From contig JBANDB010000003.1 of assembly GCA_037576215.1 (NCBI GenBank), positions 7,626,001 through 7,690,000 on the forward strand: a DNA stretch of 64,000 nt. The letters are read 5' to 3'. The notes under the pieces were generated by a model that saw nothing but the letters and a program-made list of their open reading frames with translations, searched no databases and had not been told where the DNA came from. This stretch comes from Armillaria gallica. Lineage: Eukaryota > Basidiomycota > Agaricomycetes > Agaricales > Physalacriaceae. This document shows positions 39,101-51,447 of the stretch, in pieces; the stretch's first letter is position 1; each line of letters begins with the position of its first letter. A program made the translations under genes and the position numbers.

Positions 39101-39917
39101 AACGGCGAACCGCCTTTGATCATTATTCCTGGTAAGCACAGGTTTTTCGTACAAACGGCACTTTAATAGACCTTTCCTAGGTGCCGATGGGTCTTCCTTC
39201 GAATACGCAACCTACGCCGACACGTTCCGAACGGCAGTTTGGACACTCGCTATCACGCCGGATACACCCTTAACCTCTCTCCGTGACATGGCGTCCTTCT
39301 ATCTCTCCAAGATCAAAGCCGAGAGACCTACCGGCCCCTACCGTTTAGCGTCTTACTCGTCGACTAGCGTCCTCCTCGTTGTTCTCATAAAGCTCCTCGA
39401 GGATAATGGTGACGAGATCATTCAGGCTGTTATGCTCGACCACTTCCCAGCTATGTTTGTGTACGCAGCCAACAAGCACGGGAACCCTGATCCCAGGGTG
39501 CCAGAGAGCATCGAAGCGATGCTCGACGCAAGCATGCTCGCCATCAGGGCCATGATGGATCGGGACAGTCATCGCAAGCAACGACTGTGGGATACTGTCG
39601 GTACAAGTGACCTGGACATAGTGCGGCGCTCGATCCATAACATCCGGGCTTATCTCGTTGCGGCTGCCGAGTTTGTATATGACTTGGCGACAGACGAGGA
39701 AGGGGCGTCGTCCATTCAACTGATGGCACGGTGGCTAAGGACGTTGAAAGCGCCCGTGACGGTGGTCATAGCGGCCCAGGGTGCTGCTTACGGCATAGAA
39801 TGGACGGACATGGGCACGATGCAATGTCTCCCAGAAGCCCGTGTTGTTGTTGTCGAAGGGGGCTACTACGAGTTTCTGAGAGACAAGGTGGTCATAGAAC
39901 TACTGCAAGAGGGCTAA
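36102..39917 (+). CDS. NRPS-like enzyme, adenylation-thiolation-thioesterase (A-T-TE), 958 aa
   Basis: Nineteen exons join in frame into 958 residues. The adenylation domain (about residues 20-560) should activate a carboxylic acid as AMP ester. It contains VVLHSSGTTRFPSP (core A3), FAGGPLEKTAGD, VFGLTESAV (A5), FVSTGEKDIYRLYI, FKIYGRADDQIMHSTGEKTN (A7-A8) and a terminal TTKGTPRRTAILEAY (A10 Lys). The carrier domain has DDIFVAGGDSLIAMAIRN, whose Ser takes the phosphopantetheine arm. It is split by the intron 38768..38823. The thioesterase domain starts at LIIIPGADGSSFEYAT. Exon structure: first exon 36102..36399, a 6-base exon at 38068..38073 and a last exon 39181..39917. The intron 37745..37806 uses a GC donor. 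A-T-TE enzymes make aryl dimers such as atromentin quinones in related fungi. The TE motif around the nucleophile is SYSST instead of G-x-S-x-G, and the usual C-terminal 'GGH' reads GGYYEFL. Product unknown; a link with the upstream halogenase is inferred. Confidence 0.88.
37745..37806 (+). other. Probable GC-AG intron in the A-T-TE gene
   Basis: Donor AAA|GCAAGT and acceptor TTTCCAG. Only this join connects the YRLYIK block to the NCPSVLDTEIDGVKAFDT block in frame. Confidence 0.6.
38068..38073 (+). other. 6-base microexon (Glu-Lys) in the A-T-TE gene
   Basis: GAGAAG lies between a TTCTAG acceptor and a GTATAC donor. It restores the conserved GEKTNPVPIE sequence of the adenylation domain; skipping it would lose two conserved residues but keep the frame. 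Confidence 0.6.
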
Positions 39918-41905
39918 TGATTCAGCCGCGGGGTTCTCCCTGATTTAGTTATCACCCTTGATTCTTGCCGTCCTTCTACCACGTTACACACTCGTTACGA
40001 CTACTTACATCTCTTCCCTGTCCATCATTTCAGTGGCGAGTTCGACGAAGGATAACAAATTATGGCGATACATAAGCTTGGCTGTGCTGTCAGCAAGGCT
40101 AACACAACAAAGTGGGCGCACTCGTCTTTTTAACTTCCATAGAGGGGTGGTAATCGTGAACCAGCTCATGGTCACTGAACGTGTGCATCCATGGAACATA
40201 CCAGAGCCGCTGAATCCTGACGTATGGTTGCCGATATAGCTTGGCGTATAATCAAAACGCGCTCGGCGAATGAAATCGCTTGGACTAAACAATCTCTGCC
40301 TTCTTATGCATCCCGTCATGTCGCGCCCGAGCCGGTGCGTGTTTGGTGCGTAAGAATAAAAGCTCAGAGCTTGATATACTTACGATATTTTCTCAGGTGT
40401 TCGATGGTATTGCCAAGGCAAGCGTTCTTGGTAGTGTATTCGGAATTATTCCGGAACGAGAGACCGCTGTGGTGTAACCGCATCGTCCGACAGAACAAGC
40501 TTACAGATTGTCTTGCCGTAGTCAGAATAGGTGGAAATAACATTGACTGTAGGACGACGGAAGAATGTGCGCGCGGATATACTGTTCGAGAAAAAGTGGA
40601 ATCCGTGGGGCGGGGAATAAAAGACGAGAACGATTAAGGCAAAGAAAACAGTAATATCATTCGGCTCACAGGCTATGATTTCAGCCAATGTCTTCGGGGC
40701 AGTGTGGATCTCCGGCGGTAATCTCAGCGCCTTTTTTGCGCTGGTCGATGTTGTGGGTTCGGTCAGCTAGCCTTTGCAAGGACAAGTTCACAAGGTCAAT
40801 TCGAAACGACGAACGACGACCATGATCTTGCCCGGAATCTGTAGCCCAAGGAAGGATGCGGATAGGTGAGATATTTTCTCTCACTACAAAAATAAGCTAA
40901 GATCTCTTACCATACTTACAAAGCTGCCGTATGGGACCTTCAGGTACAGTCCCGCAGCTCCACTGCAGTATCAGGAAAATCATCAGCATCGCGGCGGTCA
41001 ACGGAACGCGATTAAGATGGTTGTAGCCATCCTCGAATGGGAGTCTCTTCGGACTTCATCTTCGAGGGCGGCTCTTACATACACGCGGCTCTTCAGAACG
41101 ATGAACCATCTTCCATGCCGTAGGATATGGCAGAGAGCCCATCCTGGGCTTATCATCTTCGTCTCTTGAAGTCATGATGATCTCCCGCGACAGAGAATCG
41201 TCCTGTCAATGACCAGGTTCTGAGACTGGCAGCCAATGACCTCTTTCGGCTATTATCGCTGAAAGCCTTGCCTGTCAGAAACAAAACAGATCAACTTATT
41301 CTATAGTACAGCTACTTGTATCCCCCAACTGTACTCTATTTAATCGCGTTGACAACCTAGATGAGCGCGCGCTTATCGAATTCTACTTGATCTCAGGGAC
41401 GTGGTCGGAGTGGTTTTCTTCAATTCTGTAGTGGAAGGGAGGAGACAAGTCATCATTGCCACAGCGCACCTTTGACGCTTGGAATCGTCTCAGTCGGCCG
41501 GTTAGAGCCAAAGGACGCCGTGTTTATAGCATATCTAAACAATAATGGGTGGTATACATCTGAATAGGATTTCAATCAACCCTGGGACAAGTAGTACACT
41601 AAAAATGCGCATTCGAATTCAAATGAGCAAGAGAACTGGATGGAATCTGTACCATTCAAGACCGGGACCTAAGTTGGCTTCGTTCATTTACTTATGTATG
41701 CAGATCAAAAGAGGCTCGCAGAATCCGTTTCATAGCTGCGGACTTCTACATTGTCACTAAAGAAAACGCAAACTAATCATAGTCAGAGCATTAGACTACC
41801 TACCCATTCGGTAGGTACAGCTGCTACTATTTAAGGTCCAAAGAATGATATACAAAGCAAAAATAAGTCCATTTAAAAGTTCACAGTGAGGCCTAACCCC
41901 TTCCT
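39918..41905. other. Intergenic, 2 kb, no supported gene
   Basis: Scattered frames on both strands (for example plus 40224..40637 and minus 40688..40446 with a hydrophobic ITVFFALIVLVFYS segment) show no family and cannot be spliced into one gene. Confidence 0.35.
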
Positions 41906-43050
41906 TCAGTGGGTTGTCTTGTTCGTTGCGATCGCAAGTGCCTGGAACGCCTCAAAAGTGTTCGGTCCACTCTCGTTAGCATTAATAGAGAACACCATGC
42001 CGGATCCACAGTGGCTGACGGGCACAGTCTGACTGCAATAGCCCCAGATTGGGTTGGTCTGGTAGAATGTCAACACGGCATGTTAGGAGACAGAAAGCGC
42101 GCTCACATCGTTAACGGTAATCTGGAACGTCGGGAAGTACGTCGCATTTGGGGAAACAGGCATGCTGTAACAGTAATGTGAGGAACAACGCCATTAAACC
42201 GAGGAGGAAGGGCCTTACAATCCAGAGAAGAACCCGACCGTTCCAGTTGAAGTCTTCAAGGGCACACACGGGTTGGCGAAGTTGCTCTGCGTTACCGTGT
42301 GATTCTTGGGTTGAAACTCAAATGTAACTGTATCACCAATAGAAGCGGTGATGTTCGGAGGACCATAAGCGAGCTTTCCGTCTACTCCGACGATGATCTT
42401 GTGGTCGACAGGTGCGCTGTAGGTTGGCTTGGCACAATCCGAAGTCGTACTCGTAGTCGGAGGGGGAGGGGGGAGGGGACCGCCCGTAGCCTTAGCTAGT
42501 GCCTGGAACTTCTCGAACGTACCGGGAGGAGGATTGATAGCGAACACCATCCCTGTTAACGTTGAACGTCAGCAAGATAGAGGATTTTACAATAGGTTTC
42601 TGATGCATACCAGCTCCGCAGTGTCCAGTTTGTTCGCAGTGGAACCAAACAGGGTCCTTGTCAACAACCTTGACTTGAAATACCGGCAAGTATTTCTGGT
42701 CTGCCGCGACTGGAACGCTATGAAACGCCATGAGACCAGAATAAGATGAAAGCGTTTATGCACTTACAATCCAGAGTTGATACCACCATCAAGCAGAACG
42801 CAGGGAGTCTCAAAGGCCGATTGGGTAACTGTGTGATTTTTCGGATTACTGAGAGACAATTAGCATAATGGTATGACCCCTGAAAGAATAAAACGTACAA
42901 AATAAAATTAACCACGTCGCCTGGCTCAGCGTAGACGTATTCAGGATCATAGGCGAGCTTGCCATTTGCGCCTACAGTCACATTGTACGTCGAGCCGTAC
43001 GTCGCCATAACGGCGGGAAGAAGAGCTAAAGCAAACAAAGAAGATATCAT
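41906..43050 (-). CDS. Secreted protein with two cupredoxin (blue-copper-like) domains, 294 aa
   Basis: Six exons (43050..42899, 42848..42768, 42717..42611, 42552..42219, 42164..42107, 42058..41906) give 294 residues. MISSLFALALLPAVMA is a signal peptide. Domain 1 (about residues 20-125) has NPKNHTVTQSAFETPC and VWFHCEQTGHCGAGM. After a proline-rich linker (LPPPPPTTSTTS), domain 2 (about 155-290) has QPKNHTVTQSNFANPC and IWGYCSQTVPVSHCGSGM. Each domain keeps the His...Cys-x(n)-His-x(n)-Met ligand set of a type-1 copper site, plus the conserved Cys likely to be disulfide-bonded. Single-domain relatives are common in Agaricomycetes as 'cupredoxin' or 'extracellular serine-rich' proteins of unknown role; here the domain is duplicated. 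Electron transfer or copper binding outside the cell is inferred. The start ATG at 43050 lies about 90 bases after a minus-strand TATAAAA. Confidence 0.88.
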
Positions 43051-43136
43051 GATGAACTAAGAAAGCCAAAGAAGTGGGCTGATGAGAAAGGGAGGAAACG
43101 AAGAGGGATAACCAGAAATTACCTCGAACACTGGCA

Positions 43137-43143
43137 TTTTATA
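43137..43143 (-). promoter_or_regulatory. TATA box of the cupredoxin gene
   Basis: The minus strand reads TATAAAA, about 87 bases before the ATG at 43050. The position suits a transcription start near 43110 and a short 5' leader. Confidence 0.45.
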
Positions 43144-46100
43144 CAACGAGCATTCCCGAAATAACCAGACAAAGAGAGTCAAATTACACGGAGGCTGAGG
43201 TGGTGCAGTGCTCAGCAGACCTACAGTAACGAATCGTATTGGTAAGTTTCAATTGAGTGGACGAAATACGACCAAGCCAATGGGAAGAAATTAGACTCGA
43301 GGCGCAGTAGTGCTCCAGCTTCCCCCCATATGCATCTCTCAAACAGCGTATCGAAACGCCCTTTGCAGCTATAGCCAAGAATATTCTGACACCAATGTTT
43401 GAAAGTCGCATATCCTCGGGGAGGTCGGACAGCTGAGCCAGTGTCGATGCTGTGCCATCCCATCACTGACGCGCCATTTGTGCGGTGCGGCACGAGACTG
43501 AGCACCCCATAAAGTCATGGGCGGTCATGAAAATTAGCTTAGCTCAGACGATCCGATAGCCGTAATCCTACGATGAAACGAGGCAAATATGCGGCCGTGC
43601 TCGTTTCATGTTGTATAGTCGACGGTCGCCACAAGACGCGGAAACGATGTCATCGAGGCTAGCCATCGCAGGAATGGCTTATTGCTAGCGTTTATAGATG
43701 CATTTCCTAAGGCGAAGTCCTGTAACCACAGCTTGAAAGATGTGAGTTACCGCTCTTCTGAGCCATTAAACAGGAAAAAAGTGACCAACGTGCCCGTTGC
43801 GTGCCTAGCGCGTGTGTGCGGATGGCCTTGGCCTCTTGCATATTATGGCATCACGTTTGTGCGTTTTATGGCAGTTCCTAGCTGTTATAGGGACGATGAC
43901 TAGTAAAGAATCGACTAATACAAGCTACAGCGCCGACCAGTGGTCAGCAAGTGGTCAGCTAATAGAGACAGAAAACGGCGATAGGCAGACTCACCTGAGC
44001 CACGAAGCCATAGGTGTATCTATTTTTTTGCTTTCCAGGCAGCTGTGCGAAACACGCTTGAATTTGCAGCACATGTAGGAGAAAGAAAACGAGCCTCGGC
44101 ATTTGCCGAGACCATCACCGTTTCGTATGCTCCAGATTTTTTCACTGCTTGACCCCCCCCCTCCTCCCAATACCGGGTCACCCGCTATTCTTCTGGCCTT
44201 CCGGCGCTTGAAAGAATAAATTTCTTACCAGAAACATCTACGCATCCTAAAGGATTTGTACCCTTTGTTGACCCTTTCACTGCGGCGATGGCTTCATAGA
44301 CACCCTGGGGCTACCTGGAGTTTCCTGGAGCATATCTTGAAGCTTAACAGTGCTTAGTAAATCATAATATGCTCAGGCTGCACTCCAGGAGAGCGCACTG
44401 GTCTTATGTTCTCATCGCCGCAAGTGTTTGTGTCTTTGCAACTTTGCGTACAGCTTCAAGTTAGCTGCGAAGACACCATTTTGCTTCAGGCATTAGAATG
44501 AATCAGACTCTCTAATAAATACGAACTGAGCCTGGACCAGCAACAGCTCTACATACGATACCTTTCAAGCGCATCTGTACCCACAGCGTATATTATTTCG
44601 GAACTTGGTTGTGGAGACCGGATAACACAGAATAAGTATGATGCATCTCTCAGTGCTCAGCAGTCATCGAACGCCCACAGCATGCGCTCAAGCGCTCTGA
44701 TGAAAAGCAAACGTTTTGGTCCACATGCGACCATTGGTCAATCAACATTCACGAGGGATATACAAGGCAACTCCACACGCGACCACCAGAATTATCATTA
44801 TGGTGAGACGAGTCGCTCAAATTATCAAGCCTAAACCTGATCCTAGTAAGTCCACCCGCGATCTGTCAAAGCAGGTGAATATCGCCGCTAGCATAGATTG
44901 GACCGCGGTTTGTCCAGGCCGTGCGTACCTCACACAGGTGACTCGCATTTAGTACGATAACATGTTAGTGGCAGCAGCAGGAGCGAACCATGAATCTGAC
45001 TGACAGTCATAATGGTCTGTCAAATTACCAGCACAAGTGGTGCCGTACTTCCAGTACCTATGTTCATTACAACATTTAGATGAAATGGATGGGGCGCGTG
45101 GGCCAAGATGCTAATTTCATATTCAAAATGGTTCGACAAGAGCCGAGTAAGTCACCACGAGGTGGGAGAGAGGCTTTACTGTAATATATACGCTTGGTGC
45201 TTCGCAGTCCAACTTGAAGTTGTTTAGCAACCTCGAAATCCGTCCTTCTAATTGGGTTATGGTCAGCACTTTATTATGGGCTGGTTGATACAAACCGCCG
45301 AGGCTCGTCGTCCTTACCGGAGGCACTCTCCCTTGTGTTTATGATAGTCTCATGACGCCAACCATCCGAGAAGTTGAGACACTGGAATAAGATGGACCGC
45401 AGATGCCGAACCTGGAGTCCCCGAGCAAAAAGAAAAAGTGGTACCTATGTATATGTATCCCTTTGCGATCCCAGCTTCCACGCGATATTACTGGGCCCGG
45501 TACACTGCAAGAGACCCATCTTAAGTCTATTAACTTGAAGGTGCATACATAGTAGCATAAAGTGAATGGATCAGACCATTCGCGTACGTTGTATCTGCGG
45601 TTCCCAGTCAGTCGCTATCAGTAACAGGAGTACATCTGACTGAAGAAACAGCAGAGAGTATGAAGCGGGTGCTAGTATTGACATAGAACGCTAACTGTCG
45701 CGGCGGCTCGATACACTCTGGAGGTGGATATGTTAGATGAGTCCTACATGGTGCAAAAGCAAAGCGGGAGAAGTTCAGAGCGGCATTATGCTGACGATGA
45801 AAAAATATGACTGCCTTTTCGGAATCTCTATGCAAATGTGCCTCATCCTGATGCCAATAAAGGAAGATCAGGGCGTTAAGCGTGGTAAGTTGAAAAACGC
45901 ATGGGCTACCAAGCTAAAAACGAAAGGAGCCGCCAAGCCAGCGTACCAGCTATATGTAGATCTCGCATCTGGATTTCGTGATCCCAATAATGCGTGGCAG
46001 TGTTCCCGGATAAGTACGGGCGGTGGTTCCGAGAACCAGACTCCTGCTGGAGATTGACCATCTGACGTTGATTCAGGTCCGAGAGTGTCCAATGACTCGA

Positions 46101-48612
46101 TGAGAGTCTCAGGTGTCTTGATATGACATGAAGAGGCAGGTAAAAGTAGCGAGGGTCAGATGGAGGACGCAGCTTTCTCAAGTCAAAGCGATATCTAGCA
46201 CATAGGTCCAGGATCATGAGGCAACGGACAGTGATTCCCCGCGTGTGAGGTACGTTGCTGTATGTAAAGAAGTTTTATGAGCCAGCCGATACCCAATAGA
46301 GCATATCTGTGACCCTGGATTTCATCAAGTTCAGTACGTGGTCGAATTTCATCGATCCTTCCCAAACGCGGACTATGATGGTACAAAAGAGGAAGAGCGT
46401 GGGAAGAATCCGGTCACCCCGTCCCGATTCTTCACTTTGGGCTGACCACTGAAGTAGCGTATGGTCCCAGGTTTCCTCTGTCTTAGAAAGAGAAAAGAAC
46501 CGTCGTAATATTTTATTCATATCACTGGGGATTTTTACATCCAACAATGTCCATATGTACTTGGTGACCACCAAGCTAGTCACCCTACAAAATTCAACTC
46601 CTTGTATGGATTACTAGCTGCGGAGATAATTGAGGGAAACAAGTTCTGCGACCTAAGAAAGGACTCTTACAAATACCAGTTGTTTAAACGTAGAGAGCAC
46701 GAGGCACTTTTTGTTCAAGTTTGAAAAAAAACCGTCCAAGGGTAGCTGTGGTTCTATGTCTCCTTTGGATCAAACGACGCGTGAGATGTACATGCAATAG
46801 TCAAAATAGGAGCTCACAAATAATATGAACGGAGAAAAACGCGTCGAACGCGTCGCCGAAAGGCATGCACTGCTGGGATAACGCGTGATTACGGCGGAAG
46901 GACCTGCTCAAAAGACGTACTTCCGATTAACCATCGAAGCGGTCTATTTCTGATATGCTTCAGTTATATTCTGATAGGATATGTGGAGATTTGTCCCTTC
47001 CTATACGTCTATTCGCACCATTCCTTGCTATATAAGATAGGTGGTGGTGTGATCATCAACATGTCGCTATTGCCATTTCATGACGGATCATTCATGTATA
47101 TTGAAATCTCGGATGCAACCCTTAAGCACGCAGGCGTGATCACCCCCGATATAATCATTCTTGCTAGAACTTCGCCTGTAAGTGCCCAACATAGCTGCTG
47201 GAGGCGAGCTATGATGATCTGCTATACAAAAGGGAAAGAAGAATGCACAGAAAAAGACGCAGATTGACATAACAAGGGGACGGACTCGTGTATTTTTTCC
47301 TCCGGCTCATCGGAAATAAGCGCTTTTGGAGAGAACGCGTTCCTAGCAATTTAAGCCAGGAAGAAGGACTTAGTCGGCAGCGGTCGTCGACCTGTCATAA
47401 GTGGCCTCAGTATCGAAAGCGCCGCCGATGTTAATTTCCGGGAAATTCCACCCAAATAGAGTTGCCAAGTAGCAGACCACACGTCGCTACCAAGTTATGA
47501 CTCCCAAAGGCTATGATGATGAACATTGACCGGGACCGCTTGTAACTCCGGTGGTGAGCTTCGTGTATTCCGGAATTCTTGATCCTCTAAGAGACGCACA
47601 CGGTGGGTCAATATAGGAGAACACGGAGTCGCCAAGAACGCGTCGAGGGGTCCGGGCCTGCTAGAGATTGACCTGTAAAAATTGAGCGTCTAAGTTTAGC
47701 TTTGCTCTGATTTCTGTCCTCCGAGGGTCCAAATGTAACCACAAAGTTGCAACGAAGCTCCGGTTTGATGATACTCAATTGCCAGACCGCCTTCCGTATC
47801 CTTGTGATATCGTCAGTATTCAAAGAGGTCTTGATCAGGTGATGCTGATAAGGCCAGATAAGTCTTAGTTAGGCGTGTGAACTGATCTGTTTCTCATCAT
47901 CTTCTTGACATAAACCATGAACTTTCCTCTTTTACCATAATGACACGGCCCTCGGAAGATCTGTGGTAACTTCGCGACTCCTCACCTTCGTGGTATTCAC
48001 ACACCTGACTGACTCGAAACATGCCATGCTGCTGAAGTAGCTTTTTGGCAGTGCTGTCACTAAGCTGGACCATCTATGCCATACCATCACGGCTAGTACT
48101 ACGGACATATGATTCCAGATATCCATGGGAGTGTAGACACATGAATCTCTAGACAGAACTCTGGCGAACTCGGATCGTTCGCATTCGATATCTTCATTTC
48201 TTCCCAGTTTGGAACAGTGTGAGCACTAAACGGGTCGACGTCATTTTGATCTCTGACACTGCAAACCGAACAATATTGCGCCTCTGGATGGGATGCTTGA
48301 AGAAGACTTCACTAAGACTGGCGCTGTCGCGCTCGTAATAACGTGGCACCCGTCGAATTCTGCGCCAGTCCACCTGCACTCTCTGACTTGCGATTTCTGC
48401 CAACTGCCGCCTTCCATGTTAATCCTTTTACCGAATATATTTCCACGCTCGCCTCTAGTACCGGATCTTCTACCGTCTGCGCATATGATTCCAACCCGAG
48501 GTGCTCACGGCAAGACTTGTTTAGGTTCCCCCTTCTGGAAGACAGTCAACTTTAAAAAGGCTCGATACAGCATATCTTCAGCACCCCAAGCTACGGTTAC
48601 CTCAGTCTAGCA
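43144..48612. other. 5.5 kb gene-poor block
   Basis: No gene is supported. Open frames stay below about 110 codons. Some minus-strand frames (46583..46275 with ILPTLFLFCTIIVRVWEGS; 46217..45906 with RFDLRKLRPPSDPRYFYL; 47823..47608; 48403..47932) look faintly coding and may be worn-down exons, but I find no motif or workable splice set. A run of nine C followed by TCCTCCC is at 44152-44167. Confidence 0.35.
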
Positions 48613-50345
48613 ATGCTCTCTCTTCTCTCTCTTCTCTTGGTCGCTGTCGGCGCCAATGCATGGTTCAGGCTTCCATGCACGCTGCCGCTCGTTCATGGTT
48701 CTTGTCACTCCGATGATTCCTGTCGCTTTTACTCAATGAATAACAGAACGCCTCGACCCTATCGTGCAGGCCGGCTCGAACCCCTCCCAACATGTCCATG
48801 TACGTACTTTCTGATGTCCTCTCCTGCTTATGCCTCATACCGACGCGTTTCAGACTGTACATGGCGGATCCAGTGAGTCCTGCGCTGTACCTGACTCATG
48901 TTCAAGCGGTTTACTTGCGTTCTTGCCCCTAGACTTTGGTCCCTCCAGCACCTACCAGACTATGCGCCAGTCTCAATGTACTTCATGCCAAGTAGGGCAG
49001 GATCTCTCCAACTACTGTACGCTAAATAATGGACGATGATCATGTAATATTTAATACTGACACGAACTACTTAGGGTTCCCCAAGCTTTATTTCAGGGAC
49101 CCCAAAACAGGACTCTTTGAATCTGTTGCGAACGGAGGTACGTCTTAATCTCAATTTTGGAACCGCGCTCATAAGAGGACAGGTCTCCTAATTTACTACC
49201 AGAACCGTGGTAGCATGGATGTCGCCAATGGTGGTCCTGGACTGAAGGCCTTCCCGGAAGGATTTAGGATGATCACCGGAGACCCGAAGAAGCGCAGTTT
49301 TCAGTACGCGCAGTTTTCGCATCCGTCGCGTCCGAACTCACTATCGCCTCCAGATACCCTACTGGCTTGGGAACCCAAGCTGAACTCGCCGAACGCGCTA
49401 TCGCCTGGATCTGTTTGCGTTACACGACGAGTAACCCGGACTATGGAGGTCGGTTACCCTCTCCATACTTTTCCCCGGGTTGCATTAATTTTGATGTCCA
49501 TGATTGACAGGAACTGGCGGATTTCCCACCACCGACTGCGAGGCCGGGTTCCAATCTAGGTTGCATTTCCCGGCGTGCTGGGATGGCGTTGTCAGTATAC
49601 CTATCTCGTTTTTCTTTTTCTCTTCCGAGCACTGACTCGGTTCACGACAGAATGTGGATAGCTCTGACCATAAATCCCACGTCGCGTTCTTGTCTCAGCT
49701 TGACAATGGTAACTGCCCCGCTACGCACCCTGTTGGTCTCATGAAACTCTTCTATGAAATTACGTGGAATATCCATGACTTCGCCGGAAGGTGGAGCCCC
49801 AGTGACGGATGGCCATTTGTTTATGTAGGCTTTTCTCTGTCTGTCGTCATAATTCCTTTCCCTGATGTTTCTTTCCTAGGCTCATGGGTACGTCTAACCT
49901 GGGCGTTCAGTTAACCGTCTACTTATTTACTGTTATTCGATATAGTGACCCGACAGGATACGGATGGCATGGCGACTTCCAGAACGGATGGGATGTCAAG
50001 TATGGTCTTTTTTCCCTTCTTTCATTCCCCTCCCTTACCATGTCTCATTAAGCGCTCTCCAACGTGCGATCGACCAGTGCAACAACCCTGACAACGATAC
50101 CATTAATGGTGAGAGATATAGCGCGACCTTCGGATACGATCAATTCTCATTTGCTCACCCTAGGGGTCTTCACCGCTTGCTCGGTGTTCAATATTATCAG
50201 TGCCACTACGGCCAACCAATGCAAGATCAAAGCTGTGGTTAATGAGGTTACGGAGGGCACGCTTGCGAAGCTCCCTGGATGCAACCCGCTCCAGAAAGGT
50301 CCCGGGGATGCAACTATCTACTCGGATGCTAATTGCCCATTCTGA
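48613..50345 (+). CDS. Secreted DUF1996 domain protein
   Basis: The spliced frame starts with the signal peptide MLSLLSLLLVAVGANAW. It follows the DUF1996 (PF09362) pattern: QERLDPIVQAGSNPSQHVH-type start (here ERLDPIVQAGSNPSQHVHTV), HGGSDFGPSSTYQTMRQSQC, TSCQVGQDLSNYWFPKLYF, then GGPGLKAFPEGFRMITGDP. Further on are GGFPTTDCEAGFQSRLHFPA, CWDGVNVDSSDHKSHVAF, GNCPATHPVGLMKLFYEITW and TGYGWHGDFQNGWDV. It ends CNPLQKGPGDATIYSDANCP F and TGA. About ten introns of 45-70 bases keep the frame. DUF1996 proteins are exported, Cys- and His-rich and common in wood- and litter-decay fungi; their activity is not established. No C-terminal WSC domain is present, so this is the short form. The gene looks intact. 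Confidence 0.88.
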
Positions 50346-51447
50346 TGCGGCCGTAAATAATCCAATGCCGGTGATTTTATGTACGACTTTATGTAGTATT
50401 GTGATAGTATCCTTTCAATAAACGCTGAACTTCTCCTAGGGAATTATCCCTTACATGTTTTAGGAGCCAGTTAGCTTAAACCTGCCTTTGGGATAAATGT
50501 AGCGCGATAAGCAGCGAATTTAGGACATCGGTATACGGACCTAATATGAAACACTGGGGTTCTGCGCTATATCCCAGAGAAACCGGCCCGGTGCTCTGAC
50601 ATTGAGCTAATTTTGATCCACGACGACCATGCAACCGCCGAATCCACGACATTCTTGGACTCCTCTCCTTATTTCCTCACCATATTTAGTAGGTTGTATC
50701 TCTACCAGTAGAAGAATGGTCCTTGTCAGAGAGCTTGGTTTAGGGCCCTACATCACCGCTGTGCTGAACACTTTCTCTCCCATCATCGTTCTTTCTTTTG
50801 GTCTCGTTGGGGCGAAAAATCCTTCCCAGCTCCGGTCGCTGTTGCTCCCTTCCAGCGAAGATTAATTCTCTTTAATATCAAGTGTCTTCCGAGTTTGTCA
50901 TCGTGACATCTGGTTACAATAGCACGCGCTGGTGAGAGTCTTTAGATGTTGAGGCGTTATTAATCAACCTCTGAGTCGCTTAAAGACGCCGATCACCTCC
51001 GATCACTTGCATTTAAAACATGTCGTGCAACTCTGGACCGTCAATACGACGAGTTAATTATTCATTTTCGGATCAAACTCAATTCTAATCGATGATCAAT
51101 GGTGAATTCGACCGACTCACTGTTAGTATCTGTTTCACAAAAGGTGTAAGCTCATGCTATCCATCTCATCTAAGGCCGTTTCCACTTATTTTCCACCCAG
51201 TCTCTCAGAATAATTCCTCCGCTAAGAATCCTTATGACTCTTTAATTGCCATATGATCTCTGCGCGAGATGTGGCGTCAACATCCTCAAGAAGATCTTAT
51301 CAATTCCAAGGTATGTTCTACTAGTCGACCAGATAATTATCTGATATACCATGGCACAGCCACCATCTGTATCCGGCACCTTCGGACCGACCCTCCCTAT
51401 TTTCACATCCTCAACCACCATCTACTTGTAACATCGCCTATAGCATT
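50346..51447. other. Intergenic, 1.1 kb
   Basis: A 78-codon plus frame (50629..50865) with a hydrophobic centre (ITAVLNTFSPIIVLSFGLV) could be a small membrane peptide, but it has no recognisable relative. Otherwise nothing was seen. Confidence 0.35.

Noticed and set aside
45868..46583. Minus-strand frames as a gene in the 43-48 kb block
   Set aside because: Several overlapping frames of similar quality and no domain; likely shadows of each other.
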